A stretch of DNA of 64,000 nt, taken from NCBI RefSeq assembly GCF_014648415.1, contig NZ_BMRB01000006.1, positions 186,001-250,000 on the forward strand, read 5' to 3'. Position numbers and translations under genes: made by a program. Below are positions 17,469-29,406 of this stretch, in pieces (the first letter of the stretch is position 1; each line of letters begins with the position of its first letter). Origin of the DNA: Actinokineospora fastidiosa (GTDB lineage Bacteria > Actinomycetota > Actinomycetes > Mycobacteriales > Pseudonocardiaceae). The notes under the pieces were generated by a model, which was not told where the DNA came from, did no database searches, and saw only the letters and a program-made list of their open reading frames with translations.

Positions 17469-18818
17469 TTATCCGGCCCTGCGCAATGCGGCGAGCGGGA
17501 TGTCGAGCCAGTCCGGGCGGTGGCCCGCCTCGTACACGACCTCGTACACGGCCTTGTCCAGTTCCAACGCGCGCAGCAGCGCGGACTGCTCGCGGGGGTC
17601 GCCCGCGACCGCGGCGTAGCCGTCGCAGAAGGCCTCGCGGTTGCGGTCGGCCCACTCCAGCGCCCGGGTGAGCTGCTGGCGGTCCGGCTCGGTCCCGGCG
17701 AGCAGGTGCAGGGCGGCGTAGTCGAAGGAGCGCAGCATCCCGGCCACGTCGCGCAGCGGGGAGCGGGTGCGCAGTCGGTCGGCGGGGCTGGCCGCGGGCT
17801 CGCCCTCGAAGTCGATCAGCACCCAGCCCGTCGTGGTGCGCAGGGTCTGGCCGAGGTGCAGGTCGCCGTGCACCTGCTGGACGTCGACGCCGTCGAGCCC
17901 GCGCAGGGCGTCGAACGCCGCGCGCACCATCGGCTCGTGCTCGCCCAGCTCGGGCACCCGCGCCAGCGCGCGGTCGAGGCGCGCGTGCAGCTCGTCGACG
18001 GCGGCGCCGACCGCATCGGCGGGCATGCGCTCGGCGCCCAGCACCCTGGCCAGGTCGAGGTGCACCGTGGCCAGCGCCTCGCCGAGGCGTCCGGCCTCGC
18101 CCGCGAAGTCCCCGCCCACCTCGGCGGCGAACAGGTCGCCCTCGGCGAGCAGGTCGCGCACGCTGGCGGTGGCCGCTGCCCAGCCCTCGACCGAGTCGGC
18201 GAGGTAGCGCTGGGCGAAGCCGAGCACGAGCCCGTCCCAGCGCACCTCGGCGACCGGCTCGGCGACCTGCTCGCTGCCCGCGCGGAACAGCGCCCGGTGC
18301 AGCTCGACGTCGCGGTTGGGGCCCGGGGTCGGCCTGCGGAACAGCTTGAGGATGTAGTGGTAGCCGAAGATGATCGAGGTGTTGGACTGCTCCACCCCGA
18401 TCGGCCGCGCCCGCAGCCCGGTGACCAGCCGGATGCCGGGCTCGGGCTGCCAGCTGATGCCCTCGGTCTCCCGGCCCGCGGCCATCAGGTCCAGCAGCAG
18501 GGCCATCAGCTCGGGGTCCTGGGTCGCCTCGTAGGCGTAGTCCCCGCCGACCCGCCCGATCCCGGCGTGCGCCAGGTGCTCGGGCAGCTCGGAGCGCAGC
18601 CCGATCAGCAGCTGGTAGGGCTCGGTCCCGCTGCCCTCGGCCGTGACGTCGACCAGCGCCTGGATGAGCGCGGGGTCGCCCGCGCCGAGCTGCGCCGCCG
18701 CGCGCACGTCGATCCGGGCGGGCCGCGACCCCTTGGCCGCGTACCAGCGCTGCCGGGGCAGCCACTCGGCCAGGTCGTCGGCCAGCGCGGCGACGACGTG
18801 CCGCGGGCGGGTCGTCAT
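17469..18818 (-). CDS. mak: Maltokinase (Pep2/Mak)
   Basis: 449 aa. An N-terminal cap begins [12 protein letters not shown], typical of Mak. The phosphotransferase fold has [13 protein letters not shown] with the catalytic Asp (near residue 315) and [11 protein letters not shown] with the metal-binding Asp. It phosphorylates maltose to maltose-1-phosphate with ATP, the substrate of GlgE. The ATG overlaps the treS stop by 4 bp (ATGA), so the two are coupled; TreS and Pep2 are known to form a complex in mycobacteria and are fused in some actinobacteria. Here they are separate. Confidence 0.93.
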   Translation of the reverse strand: MTTRPRHVVAALADDLAEWLPRQRWYAAKGSRPARIDVRAAAQLGAGDPALIQALVDVTAEGSGTEPYQLLIGLRSELPEHLAHAGIGRVGGDYAYEATQDPELMALLLDLMAAGRETEGISWQPEPGIRLVTGLRARPIGVEQSNTSIIFGYHYILKLFRRPTPGPNRDVELHRALFRAGSEQVAEPVAEVRWDGLVLGFAQRYLADSVEGWAAATASVRDLLAEGDLFAAEVGGDFAGEAGRLGEALATVHLDLARVLGAERMPADAVGAAVDELHARLDRALARVPELGEHEPMVRAAFDALRGLDGVDVQQVHGDLHLGQTLRTTTGWVLIDFEGEPAASPADRLRTRSPLRDVAGMLRSFDYAALHLLAGTEPDRQQLTRALEWADRNREAFCDGYAAVAGDPREQSALLRALELDKAVYEVVYEAGHRPDWLDIPLAALRRAG

Positions 18819-20608
18819 ACGGGTTCGACCTCCTCTGTCCGGGTGCTGATCTGGAACCAGTAGAAGCCGTGGCCCGGCAGGGTCAGCAGATAAGGCAGTT
18901 CCCCGATCGCCGGGAAACGAACCCCGCCGGTCAGCTCCATCGGCACCCGGCCCCGGTACGGCGCCAGGTCCAGCTCCACCGGCTGGGGGAACCGCGAGAG
19001 GTTGTTGACGCAGAGGATGACGTCGTCGCCGTGGCGGCGCAGATAGGCGAGCACGCTCGGGTTGGACGAGCCCAGCTCGGCGAAGTCGCCCAGGCCGAAC
19101 GCCGTGTGCTGGGTGCGCACCTGCAGCATGCGCCGCGTCCAGTGCAGCAGCGACGAGGTGTTGTTCATCTGCGCCTCGACGTTGACCGCCTGGAACCCGT
19201 AGATCGGGTCCATGATCACCGGCAGGTACAGCCGCCCCGGGTCGGTGCGGGAGAACCCGGCGTTGCGGTCGGGCGACCACTGCATGGGCGTGCGGACGGC
19301 GTCGCGGTCGCCGAGCCAGATGTTGTCGCCCATCCCGATCTCGTCGCCGTAGTAGAGCACCGGGGAGCCGGGCAGGCTCAGCAGCAGCGCGGTGAACAGC
19401 TCCTGCTGGTTGCGGTCGTTGTCCAGCAGCGGGGCCAGCCGCCGCCGGATGCCGATGTTCGCCTTCATCCTCGGGTCCTTGGCGTACTCGGCGTACATGT
19501 AGTCGCGCTCCTCGTCGGTGACCATCTCCAGGGTCAGCTCGTCGTGGTTGCGCAGGAAGATCCCCCACTGGGCGTTGCGGGGGATGGCGGGGGTCTGGGC
19601 CAGGATCTCCGAGATCGGGAACCGCGACTCCCGGCGCACGGCCATGAAGATGCGCGGCATCAGCGGGAAGTGGAACGCCATGTGGCACTCGTCGCCGCCG
19701 GTGGCCGGGTCGCCGAAGTACTCGACCACGTCGGCGGGCCACTGGTTGGCCTCGGCCAGCAGCACGCGGCCGGGGTACTCGTCGTCGACGACCTTGCGGC
19801 AGCGGCGCAGGAACTCGTGCGTGCGCGGCAGGTTCTCGCAGTTGGTGCCCTCCTCCTCGAACAGGTAGGGCACCGCGTCCAGCCGGAACCCGTCGATGCC
19901 CAGGTCCAGCCAGAACCGCAGCACGTCCAGCATCGCCTCCTGGACCTCGGGGTTCTCGTAGTTGAGGTCGGGCTGGTGGGCGAAGAACCGGTGCCAGTAG
20001 AACTGCCCGCGCACCGGGTCGAAGGTCCAGTTCGACGTCTCGGTGTCGACGAAGATGATCCGCGCGTCGGCGTACTGCTCGTCGTTGTCGCTCCAGACGT
20101 AGAAGTCGCCGTAGGGCCCCTCGGGGTTGTTGCGCGACTCCTGGAACCACGGGTGGGCGTCGGAGGTGTGGTTGAGCACCAGGTCGGTGATCACCCGGAT
20201 GCCCCGCTTGTGCGCCTGGTCGAGCAGGTACACGAAGTCCTCGACGGTGCCGAACTCGGGCAGGATCGCCCGGAAGTCGCTGATGTCGTAGCCGCCGTCG
20301 CGCAGCGGGGAGGCGTAGAACGGCGGCAGCCACAGGCAGTCCACGCCGAGCCATTGCAGGTAGTCCAGTTTGTCGGCGAGGCCGCGCAGGTCTCCGGTGC
20401 CGTTGCCGTCGGAGTCGTTGAACGCGCGGACCAGCACCTCGTAGAAGACGGCCGTCTTATACCAGTGCGGGTCCTCCGGCGCTTGTCGGGCGTGGTCGAA
20501 GTCCTCCGACTGGGGCTCGGTGAGGTGACCGTCGGCGGTCAGGCCCTCTCCGGTGTGCGGGATTCCTTCCAGGCCCAGGGCAGCGTCCGGGGCAGCGGGG
20601 TGCGTCAT
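18815..20608 (-). CDS. treS: Trehalose synthase TreS (maltose alpha-D-glucosyltransferase)
   Basis: 597 aa, standard length without a fused kinase. GH13 signatures are [29 protein letters not shown] with the nucleophile Asp, LLAEANQWP with the acid/base Glu, and [12 protein letters not shown]. It interconverts trehalose and maltose in the cytosol, feeding maltose to maltokinase. The N-terminal 50 residues are a poorly conserved extension before [16 protein letters not shown]. It overlaps mak by 4 bp and lies 113 bp after glgE. Confidence 0.95.
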   Translation of the reverse strand: MTHPAAPDAALGLEGIPHTGEGLTADGHLTEPQSEDFDHARQAPEDPHWYKTAVFYEVLVRAFNDSDGNGTGDLRGLADKLDYLQWLGVDCLWLPPFYASPLRDGGYDISDFRAILPEFGTVEDFVYLLDQAHKRGIRVITDLVLNHTSDAHPWFQESRNNPEGPYGDFYVWSDNDEQYADARIIFVDTETSNWTFDPVRGQFYWHRFFAHQPDLNYENPEVQEAMLDVLRFWLDLGIDGFRLDAVPYLFEEEGTNCENLPRTHEFLRRCRKVVDDEYPGRVLLAEANQWPADVVEYFGDPATGGDECHMAFHFPLMPRIFMAVRRESRFPISEILAQTPAIPRNAQWGIFLRNHDELTLEMVTDEERDYMYAEYAKDPRMKANIGIRRRLAPLLDNDRNQQELFTALLLSLPGSPVLYYGDEIGMGDNIWLGDRDAVRTPMQWSPDRNAGFSRTDPGRLYLPVIMDPIYGFQAVNVEAQMNNTSSLLHWTRRMLQVRTQHTAFGLGDFAELGSSNPSVLAYLRRHGDDVILCVNNLSRFPQPVELDLAPYRGRVPMELTGGVRFPAIGELPYLLTLPGHGFYWFQISTRTEEVEPV

Positions 20609-20721
20609 GTGTCGCCTTTTGTCACCGTCGTCGTTGGCCGGTGGTGTGTCCGATGGGGTGGTATCCCCCCATTGTCAGGCAGGGGGCGCTTCCCCGCAGT
20701 CTTGATCGCCCGCGACCGCCG

Positions 20722-22689
<1,968 letters not shown>

Positions 22690-22957
22690 TGAGCCGCCTC
22701 CCCGCAGTTGATCATGGTCGTCGTGCTGCGCAGGCCCGGTCCGGTCCGGAGCGTCGTTCCCCTGAGGTGCGGTCGGGAGGGCTGCCATTCCGCCGAGGTT
22801 GACAGAAGGTGTCTCACCGGTGCGCTCCTTAACTGGCTTGCACGGATCCCTGCCCCCTAGTCTGCCTTGCTCGATCCAGGCTCACACGACAACCCGCCGC
22901 TCCTCGGCGCGCCCGGTGGGCTTGCCCGGGGCCGCTCTCGCGCTAGGGTCGTGTCGC
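22690..22957. promoter_or_regulatory. Divergent glgE/glgP promoter region
   Basis: 268 bp between divergent starts. On the + side it holds TTGCCC (22922-22927) and TAGGGT (22944-22949), spaced 16 bp and ending 8 nt before the glgP GTG, a good -35/-10 pair for a leaderless glgP mRNA. On the minus side it holds the GGGGAGG ribosome site of glgE. I see no clear operator. Confidence 0.5.
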
Positions 22958-25501
22958 GTGAGAGCCGTACGCCGATTCACCGTCCGTGCCGGACTGCCCG
23001 AGCCGCTGGCCGATCTCGGCATGCTCGCGACCAACCTGCGCTGGACGTGGCACCCGCCGACCCAGGACCTGTTCGCCGCGGTGGATCCCGACATCTGGGC
23101 CAGAGTGGGCGGCGACCCCCTGCACCTGCTCGCCCAGGTCCCCGCCGAGCGGCTGGAGTCGCTGGCCACCGACCCCGACTTCCTCGGCAGGGTGCGCGCG
23201 CTGTCCGACGAGCTGCGCGAGTACCTGACCGGCCCGCGCTGGTACCAGGAGCGCGCCCGCCGCGCGGCCGACGGCGCCAACGGCACCCGGCTGCCGAGGG
23301 CCATCGCGTACTTCTCCATGGAGTTCGGCGTCACCGAGGCGCTGCCCAACTACTCCGGCGGCCTCGGCGTGCTGGCGGGCGACCACCTGAAGGCGGCGTC
23401 CGACCTCGGCGTGCCGCTGATCGGCGTCGGCCTGCTCTACCGCTCCGGCTACTTCCGCCAGTCGCTCTCGCTCGACGGCTGGCAGATCGAGCACTACCCG
23501 GTGATCGACCCCAACGGCCTGCCGCTCGAGCCGCTGACCGAGCCCAGCGGCGCGCCGATCCTGGTGCACGTGGCCATGCCCGGCGGGCGGGTGCTGCGGG
23601 CGCGGATCTGGAAGGCGCAGGTCGGCCGGGTCCCGCTGCTGCTGCTGGACTCCGACATCGAGGAGAACCCCGACGACCTGCGCAACGTCACCGACCGGCT
23701 GTACGGCGGCGACCAGGACCACCGCATCCGGCAGGAGATCCTGGCCGGGATCGGCGGCGTGCGGGCCGTGCGCGCGTACTGCGAGCTGAGCGGCACCCCG
23801 CAGCCGGAGGTGTTCCACACCAACGAGGGCCACGCGGGCTTCCTCGGCCTGGAGCGGCTGCGCGAGCTGGTGTCCGGCCGCGGGCTGGACTTCGACCAGG
23901 CGCTCTCCGCGGTGCGCGCGGGCACGGTGTTCACCACGCACACCCCGGTCCCGGCGGGCATCGACCGCTTCCCGGTCGACCTGGTGCAGTACTACTTCGG
24001 CGACGAGGCGCTGCTGCCCGGCATCGAGGTGCGGCGGGTGCTGGCGCTGGGCGCCGAGGACAACGCGGGCATGTTCAACATGGCGCACATGGGGCTGCGG
24101 CTGGCCCAGCGCGCCAACGGCGTGTCGAAGCTGCACGGCGCCGTCAGCCGGGACATGTTCGGCGCGCTGTGGCCGGGCTTCGACACCGACGAGGTGCCGA
24201 TCAGCTCGGTGACCAACGGCGTGCACGGGCCGACCTGGGCCGCGCGGGAGATCACCGCGCTGGCCGACTGGACCGACCCGACGGCGGGCCTGTCCGGGGT
24301 GAGCGACGCGGAGCTGTGGCAGATCCGCGGCACCCTGCGCGCCCGGCTGGTCGCCGAGGTGCGCCGCCGGGTCCGCGCCGCGTGGCTGCAGCGCGGGGCG
24401 TCGGCGCTGGAGCTGAACTGGACCGAGACCGTCTTCGACCCGGACGTGCTGACCGTCGGCTTCGCCCGGCGGGTGCCGACCTACAAGCGCCTGACGCTCA
24501 TGCTGCGCGACCCCGAGCGGCTGCGGTCGCTGCTGCTCAACCCCGACCGGCCGGTGCAGCTGGTCGTCGCGGGCAAGTCGCACCCGGCCGACGACGGCGG
24601 CAAGGCGCTGATCCAGCAGATCGTCCGGTTCGCCGACGACCCGAGGGTCCGGCACCGGATCGTCTTCCTGCCCGACTACGACATGTCGATGGCGCGGTTC
24701 CTCTACTGGGGCTGCGACGTGTGGCTGAACAACCCGATGCGCCCGCTGGAGGCGTGCGGCACGTCCGGCATGAAGGCCGCGCTCAACGGCGGGCTCAACC
24801 TGTCCATCCGGGACGGTTGGTGGGACGAGTTCTACGACGGCAGCAACGGCTGGGCGATCCCCACCGCCGACGGCGTCACCGACCCGGTCCGCCGCGACGA
24901 CCTGGAGGCGGCCGCGCTGTACGAGCTGATGGGCTCGCAGGTGGCGCCGCTGTTCTACGACCGCGACGCCGCGGGCGTGCCGAGCCGCTGGCTGGCGATG
25001 GTCCGGCACACCCTCGACACGCTGGGGCCGAGGGTGCAGGCGTCCCGGATGGTCGGCGAGTACGTCGACAGCTACTACGGGCCCGCCGCGACCGCCGGGG
25101 TGCTGGCCGAGGCCGAGGACTTCCGCATGGCCCGCGACCTGGCCGACTACCGGCGCAGGCTCGCCGGGGCGTGGTCCTACGTGCGGGTCACGGGCTGCGA
25201 GCTGGGCATGGACGACGGGCACACGCCGGTGATCGGCGACCCGGTCGAGGTGCACGCGGTCGTGGACCTCGCCGGGCTGTCGCCGTCCGATGTGGAGGTG
25301 CAGGCGGTGATCGGCCGGGTCGGCGACACCGACGACCTGACCGACGTCGTCACCGCGCCGATGCGCCCGGCCGAGCACGGGCGGTACGTGACCGAGCTGC
25401 CGCTCCCGCACGCGGGCGCGCTCGGCGTCACCGTGCGGGTCCTGCCCAAGCACGACCTGCTGGCCACGCCCGCGGAGCTGGGCAAGGTCGTGCTGGCCTG
25501 A
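22958..25501 (+). CDS. glgP: Glycogen/alpha-glucan phosphorylase GlgP
   Basis: 847 aa from GTG at 22958. The start VRAVRRFTVRAGLPE matches the actinobacterial type that has an N-terminal domain before the GT35 fold. IAYFSMEFG, NYSGGLGVLAGDHLKAASDLG and EACGTSGMKAALNGGLNLSI (PLP-binding Lys) are diagnostic. It releases glucose-1-phosphate from alpha-glucan chain ends. Earlier in-frame starts to 22799 are unlikely given the promoter elements just upstream of this GTG. Its stop abuts the stop of the convergent gene in the palindrome TGATCA (25499-25504). Confidence 0.93.
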   Translation: MRAVRRFTVRAGLPEPLADLGMLATNLRWTWHPPTQDLFAAVDPDIWARVGGDPLHLLAQVPAERLESLATDPDFLGRVRALSDELREYLTGPRWYQERARRAADGANGTRLPRAIAYFSMEFGVTEALPNYSGGLGVLAGDHLKAASDLGVPLIGVGLLYRSGYFRQSLSLDGWQIEHYPVIDPNGLPLEPLTEPSGAPILVHVAMPGGRVLRARIWKAQVGRVPLLLLDSDIEENPDDLRNVTDRLYGGDQDHRIRQEILAGIGGVRAVRAYCELSGTPQPEVFHTNEGHAGFLGLERLRELVSGRGLDFDQALSAVRAGTVFTTHTPVPAGIDRFPVDLVQYYFGDEALLPGIEVRRVLALGAEDNAGMFNMAHMGLRLAQRANGVSKLHGAVSRDMFGALWPGFDTDEVPISSVTNGVHGPTWAAREITALADWTDPTAGLSGVSDAELWQIRGTLRARLVAEVRRRVRAAWLQRGASALELNWTETVFDPDVLTVGFARRVPTYKRLTLMLRDPERLRSLLLNPDRPVQLVVAGKSHPADDGGKALIQQIVRFADDPRVRHRIVFLPDYDMSMARFLYWGCDVWLNNPMRPLEACGTSGMKAALNGGLNLSIRDGWWDEFYDGSNGWAIPTADGVTDPVRRDDLEAAALYELMGSQVAPLFYDRDAAGVPSRWLAMVRHTLDTLGPRVQASRMVGEYVDSYYGPAATAGVLAEAEDFRMARDLADYRRRLAGAWSYVRVTGCELGMDDGHTPVIGDPVEVHAVVDLAGLSPSDVEVQAVIGRVGDTDDLTDVVTAPMRPAEHGRYVTELPLPHAGALGVTVRVLPKHDLLATPAELGKVVLA

Positions 25502-26641
25502 TCAGGCCACCTCGAGCCGCGCCCTGGTGGCCCTGACCCTGGGCCACCACGGCGCGGTCCGCTCGGCCTCGTCGATGGCCTCGCGCGCGCCGCGGTTGTC
25601 GTGGTCGGCCATCCGGGCGCGGGCGAGGGTGACGAGGTCGTCGACGCGGCCGAGGCGGTCGTCGTTGGTTTCCAGCGACCGGCGGGCGAGGGTGATGGCC
25701 TGCCGGATGTCGCCGGTGAGCAGGGCGTGGTGGGCCTTGGTGCCGGTGAGCTTGTAAGCGGGGTAGCCGAGGGCCTCGGCGGCCTCGATCGCGTTCTGGG
25801 CGGTGGGCAGGCCGACGGCGGCGTCGAGCACCCCGGCCTCGACGGTGTCGCACGCCAGCCCGGCCAGCGCGGCGAAGAACGGGGCGGCGTCGGCGGGCGA
25901 CTGCTCGTCGATCATCGCCATGGCGAGCGCCAGCCCCTCGGCGTACCGCCCGCGCGCCTGGTGCACGAGCACGCGCGCGGCCCGCGCGGTCTTGAGTGTC
26001 GGGTACTGGTCCCTGAGCTGCTCGCACAGCCGGTCGGCGGTGTCGAGGTCACCGTCCAATGTGGCGTCCACGGCCTGCTTGACGACGGGCGCGGCCGCCA
26101 GCTGCGCGGCCTGGTCGCCGGTGAGGCGCAGCAGGTTGGCCAGCAGCCAGCCGGTGGAGGTCGCGGCGGCCGTCTTCCTGGGCACGAGCGCGTGCGCGAC
26201 CGTCAGTCCACTGGCGACGGCGAGCACCACGCCCACCGCCGCCAGCCCCGCGGTCGCGGCGATCCCGGCGAGCGCGGAACACAGCGCCGCACCCCACATC
26301 CGCCCCCGCACCGGCGCCCGCCCGGGCGCGATGGAGACGGACAGGAAAACAGGTACCGCCCGCAGCACGACCACCCGCCGCGCGGACGACCAATCGGCCA
26401 CCCGCGGCCCAACCCCGACCACGACGGTCCGCACGGACACCCCGAGCACGACGGCCCCGACCAGCATCCCGACCTGGAGCGCCAACAGCCCCGCCAGATA
26501 CCCGCCGAGCGTGGCGAGCAGCCCCCACGCCACGTCCCCGACGGAATCCGCGACAGCCACCGACACCACGAGACCCGCGACCAGGAGCCCCGTCATCGGG
26601 TGCAGCAGAACCCGCTTCACACGCCCGCCCTTCGCCCACAC
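25502..26641 (-). CDS. Membrane protein with degenerate M50-like core and C-terminal TPR region
   Basis: 379 aa. The N-terminal 160 residues have about four hydrophobic segments. One, LALQVGMLVGAVVLGVSVRTVVVGVGPRV, followed by RAVPVFLSVSIAPGR, aligns in layout with site-2 proteases (HELGH-rich helix, then GxGPxL, then a PxGG-like loop), but the HExxH zinc site is replaced by LQVGM, so it should be inactive. Residues 190-379 are helical repeats (LDTADRLCEQLRDQYP, GDIRQAITLARRSLE) like TPRs. A scaffold or regulator role is inference. GTG at 26620 is an alternative start. Confidence 0.6.
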   Translation of the reverse strand: MWAKGGRVKRVLLHPMTGLLVAGLVVSVAVADSVGDVAWGLLATLGGYLAGLLALQVGMLVGAVVLGVSVRTVVVGVGPRVADWSSARRVVVLRAVPVFLSVSIAPGRAPVRGRMWGAALCSALAGIAATAGLAAVGVVLAVASGLTVAHALVPRKTAAATSTGWLLANLLRLTGDQAAQLAAAPVVKQAVDATLDGDLDTADRLCEQLRDQYPTLKTARAARVLVHQARGRYAEGLALAMAMIDEQSPADAAPFFAALAGLACDTVEAGVLDAAVGLPTAQNAIEAAEALGYPAYKLTGTKAHHALLTGDIRQAITLARRSLETNDDRLGRVDDLVTLARARMADHDNRGAREAIDEAERTAPWWPRVRATRARLEVA

Positions 26642-26977
26642 CGCGACCGCCCCGAGAGTAGCGATCAGCAGGCCGGGGGCGAGGCGCTTCCGCCGAACAC
26701 CGGGCTGTCGCAGGCGACCCGGACTCGAAGGGGGTGCTGGTCAGCTCCGGCGGGTCGTCGTGTCGCGAGTCACCGGGGTCAGGCCGCGACCAACACGATC
26801 AAGAGCCCGCCCCCCAACAGCCGACCCGATCCGGACTCAGAAGGGCGCCCTGCCCAGGCCCTGCCACCGATGCGCAGACAGCGATCAGCAATCAAGGCCA
26901 ATCGGCAACCGAGGCTAGAGGCCTCCGATCGACCGACGCGCAGGCGGCTGGTCCGAGCCTTGGCAGGCTCGGACGGC
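26642..26977. other. 336-bp intergenic region
   Basis: This lies between two minus-strand genes, so it should contain the promoter of the M50-like gene near its left end. The rest is unremarkable mixed-composition DNA. I see no convincing ORF, hairpin or RNA gene. Confidence 0.4.
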
Positions 26978-27943
26978 TTAGAAGAGGGCGCTGGCCAGGT
27001 CCCGGCGGGCCTTGGCGACGCGGGGGTCGTCCGGGGCGAAGAGGTCGAACAGGCCGACCAGGTGGCCGCGGACCTTGTCGCGGTCGTCGCCCGAGGCTCG
27101 GCGGACGGCGGCGATGAGGCGGGTGAAGGCCTTCTCCACCTGATGGCCCGCCACCTCGAGGTCGGCCGCGGCCAGCTGCGCCTCGAAGTCGTCCGGCGAG
27201 GTGTCGGCGCGGACGATGACCGAGGGGTCGGTGGCCTGGGTGCGGGCCATGAAGCGGACCTGCGTCAGCGCGGCCGCGGCGTGCTCGTTGGCGGGCTCGG
27301 AGTCGAGGATGGCCTGGTAGGCGGCCTCGGCGGCGGCGTAGTCGCCGCGGTCGAGCGCGTCCTCGGCCGCGGTCAGCCTGGGGTCGTCGGGCTCGGGCTC
27401 GGCGGCCTCCTGGCCGCCCCCGGCGGCCTCGGCCTCGCGGATGCCGGGCAGGCGGTCGCGCAGCGCGTCGACGAGGCTGCCCAGCCACTGGCGCAGCTGC
27501 GGCTCCGGCGGGATGTCGCCGAACGCCTCGATCGGCTGGCCCGCGGCGACCGCGACGGTCATCGGGACCGCCTGGACCCCGAACAGCTGGGCCACGCGCG
27601 GGCTGGTCTCGATGTCGACCTTGGCCAGCCGCCACGCGCCGCCGAACTCGGCGGCCAGCTTCTCCAGCAGGGCGACCAGCTGCTGCGCCTGCCCCGACCA
27701 GCTCGCCCCCAACGCGACGATCACCGGCACCTGCATCGACGCCTCGACGACCTCGGCCTGGAACGTGGCCTCGGTCACATCGACGACGTGATCGCCTGCG
27801 GGCGCCTGCTGCTGCTTGCCCCCCGCGGGGGTCGTGCGGGCGGCGTCGGCACGGGCTTTGAGCGCGGAAAGGTCAACCGCCCTGGACAAAGCGGCGGAGA
27901 GCGCTGCGGTGTTGCGTGGGTCGGGCCTGGTCACGGTTTTCAT
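26978..27943 (-). CDS. Thioredoxin-fold plus TPR protein (CnoX-like co-chaperone)
   Basis: 321 aa from ATG at 27943. The thioredoxin fold (residues 60-165) keeps [18 protein letters not shown] and the cis-Pro [10 protein letters not shown], but the redox CxxC is replaced by SWSG, so it cannot be a disulfide reductase. The C-terminal half (residues 190-321) has TPR helices ([19 protein letters not shown]) and the end [17 protein letters not shown]. This architecture is that of CnoX/YbbN chaperedoxins, which protect proteins under chlorine stress and deliver them to chaperones. Function here is by family analogy. Confidence 0.8.
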   Translation of the reverse strand: MKTVTRPDPRNTAALSAALSRAVDLSALKARADAARTTPAGGKQQQAPAGDHVVDVTEATFQAEVVEASMQVPVIVALGASWSGQAQQLVALLEKLAAEFGGAWRLAKVDIETSPRVAQLFGVQAVPMTVAVAAGQPIEAFGDIPPEPQLRQWLGSLVDALRDRLPGIREAEAAGGGQEAAEPEPDDPRLTAAEDALDRGDYAAAEAAYQAILDSEPANEHAAAALTQVRFMARTQATDPSVIVRADTSPDDFEAQLAAADLEVAGHQVEKAFTRLIAAVRRASGDDRDKVRGHLVGLFDLFAPDDPRVAKARRDLASALF

Positions 27944-28175
27944 CTTGGCATGCCGCAGTCCCGAAGGGGCTGCGGACTCCCACACCCACCGAACGCCGCC
28001 GCACGATCAGGCAACCACCGCCTGACCCACGACGACACCGGCCCCGAACCCACGGGCGACGGCCACGCATCCACAGAACGTCGGCCCAACCTGCCGTCCA
28101 GCGCGGCGCCACGCCGGGCGACCACCGGGAAACGCCACCGCCCGGCGACCACCGCGGACCCGGCGGCCCCGCTGG
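27944..28175. other. 232-bp C-rich intergenic region
   Basis: C-rich, G-poor on the + strand with short CACC/GACC words and no believable ORF. It separates two minus-strand genes. No hairpin of note was seen. Confidence 0.35.
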
Positions 28176-29054
28176 CTATGTCTCGGCGACCAGGCGTTCG
28201 AGTTCGGTCTCCGGGGCCAGCGCCATCGGGTTGACGCGCATGGCCTCGTTGCCCCTGGCGATCCGCAGGGACAGCGGGGCCAGCAGGCGGACAAGGCGGG
28301 TGGTGGCCTCCGGGCCCAGGTGGTCCCACGGGGCCGCGGCCGCCTCGTCGGTCAGGACCTCGACCGTCTCGCGGACGGCGGCGCCGTCGGGGGTCAGGCC
28401 GGAGTCGTCCAGCAGGCCGCGTTCGGTGAGGCGGGTGCGGGCCGCCGTCCACTCCTCGACCGGCCAGTTGCGGGCCTGCTGCATGTACTCGGGTGTCAGG
28501 CCGTGCTCGGCGGCGAACAGCACCAGGGTCTCGCACGGGTCCAGCCCGGCAGTGACCAGCGCGGCGATGTGCCCGTCCCCGCGGGACTCGCGGAGGGTGG
28601 TCGCGGCCTGCCACAGCGCCAGGTGCGGCTCGGCCGGGAGCGGCAGGGCCGCGTTGGCCGCGCCCAGCGGGCGGCCCGCCGTCGGGGCCGCGCCCGCCGC
28701 CGCGACGACCAGTTCGGCCGCCTCGGCGAGGTCGTCGCCGGTCACCTCGTCGCCGAGCAGCCTGCGCAGGGCGCCGTCGACGCCGCTGAGCCGGGCGTCG
28801 AGGAACTGCGCGGGCGTGGCGATGTCCCACACCTCCGGCACCGCCCTGGCGACCCGCGACGGGTGGAAGTTGTAGAAGACGCTGGTGATCAGCCATTCCG
28901 GTGCCGCGCCGAGCGGGGCGGCGCGCATGCCGAAGTAGCCCATCCAGCCGCCCTTGCAGCCGAGCGCGTCGGCGGCGGCGCGGCTCTCCGGGGTGAAGTA
29001 GACGACGTCGTGGTAGGGCTCGAAGCACAGCCAGAGTTCGCGCGGCGTGGTCAC
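28176..29054 (-). CDS. SCO6745 family protein
   Basis: 292 aa, soluble and Ala-rich. The N-terminal pattern (FEPYHDVVYFTPESRAAADALGCKGGWMGYFGMRAAPLG) and the later FYNFHPSRV and RLTERGLLD are those of the actinobacterial SCO6745 family. That family has a helical domain and a C-terminal winged-helix-like part and is of unknown function. GTG at 29054 follows TAATGT by 7 nt with no ribosome site, so it is probably leaderless. It is 10 bp downstream of the thiamine-binding protein gene. Confidence 0.8.
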   Translation of the reverse strand: MTTPRELWLCFEPYHDVVYFTPESRAAADALGCKGGWMGYFGMRAAPLGAAPEWLITSVFYNFHPSRVARAVPEVWDIATPAQFLDARLSGVDGALRRLLGDEVTGDDLAEAAELVVAAAGAAPTAGRPLGAANAALPLPAEPHLALWQAATTLRESRGDGHIAALVTAGLDPCETLVLFAAEHGLTPEYMQQARNWPVEEWTAARTRLTERGLLDDSGLTPDGAAVRETVEVLTDEAAAAPWDHLGPEATTRLVRLLAPLSLRIARGNEAMRVNPMALAPETELERLVAET

Positions 29055-29061
29055 CGCGCCG

Positions 29062-29067
29062 ACATTA
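29062..29067 (-). promoter_or_regulatory. -10 box TAATGT of the SCO6745-family gene (leaderless)
   Basis: TAATGT on the minus strand lies 7 nt before the GTG at 29054. It overlaps the stop region of the upstream gene (29065). Confidence 0.4.
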
Positions 29068-29361
29068 CTCCGCCAGGTACTCCTCGACCCTGGCCACTTT
29101 CGCGGTCAGCTGGCCGGTGTGCCCCGGCCGGATGTCGGCCTTGAGCACGAGCGACACCCTCGGGTACTTGGCCAGCAGCACGTCGGTGGCCCGCCGCACC
29201 ACGGCCATCACCTCGTCCCACTCGCCCTCGATCGTGGTGTACATGCTGGACAGCTCGTGCGGCAGACCGGACTCGCGGACGACCCGCACGGCCTCGGCCA
29301 CCGCGCGGCCGACGTTCTCCGATTCCCCGCCGAGCGGGCTGACGCTGAACGCGACGAGCAC
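29065..29361 (-). CDS. MTH1187/YkoF-type thiamine-binding protein
   Basis: 98 aa. It has the ferredoxin-like fold signature of the DUF77 family: [39 protein letters not shown] and a central [10 protein letters not shown]. Members bind thiamine or hydroxymethylpyrimidine and form tetramers. GTG at 29361 is chosen because AGGAGGT lies just upstream; longer frames are artefacts. It is divergent from dinB, 45 bp away. Confidence 0.88.
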   Translation of the reverse strand: MLVAFSVSPLGGESENVGRAVAEAVRVVRESGLPHELSSMYTTIEGEWDEVMAVVRRATDVLLAKYPRVSLVLKADIRPGHTGQLTAKVARVEEYLAE

Positions 29362-29406
29362 GGGCACCTCCTGTCGGGATACGGCTGACGGGCGCACACT
29401 AGCCCG

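Noticed and set aside
17469-20354. Single 961-codon ORF suggesting a TreS-maltokinase fusion
   Set aside because: The upstream half is treS read in the wrong frame. The true genes overlap by 4 bp as separate proteins.
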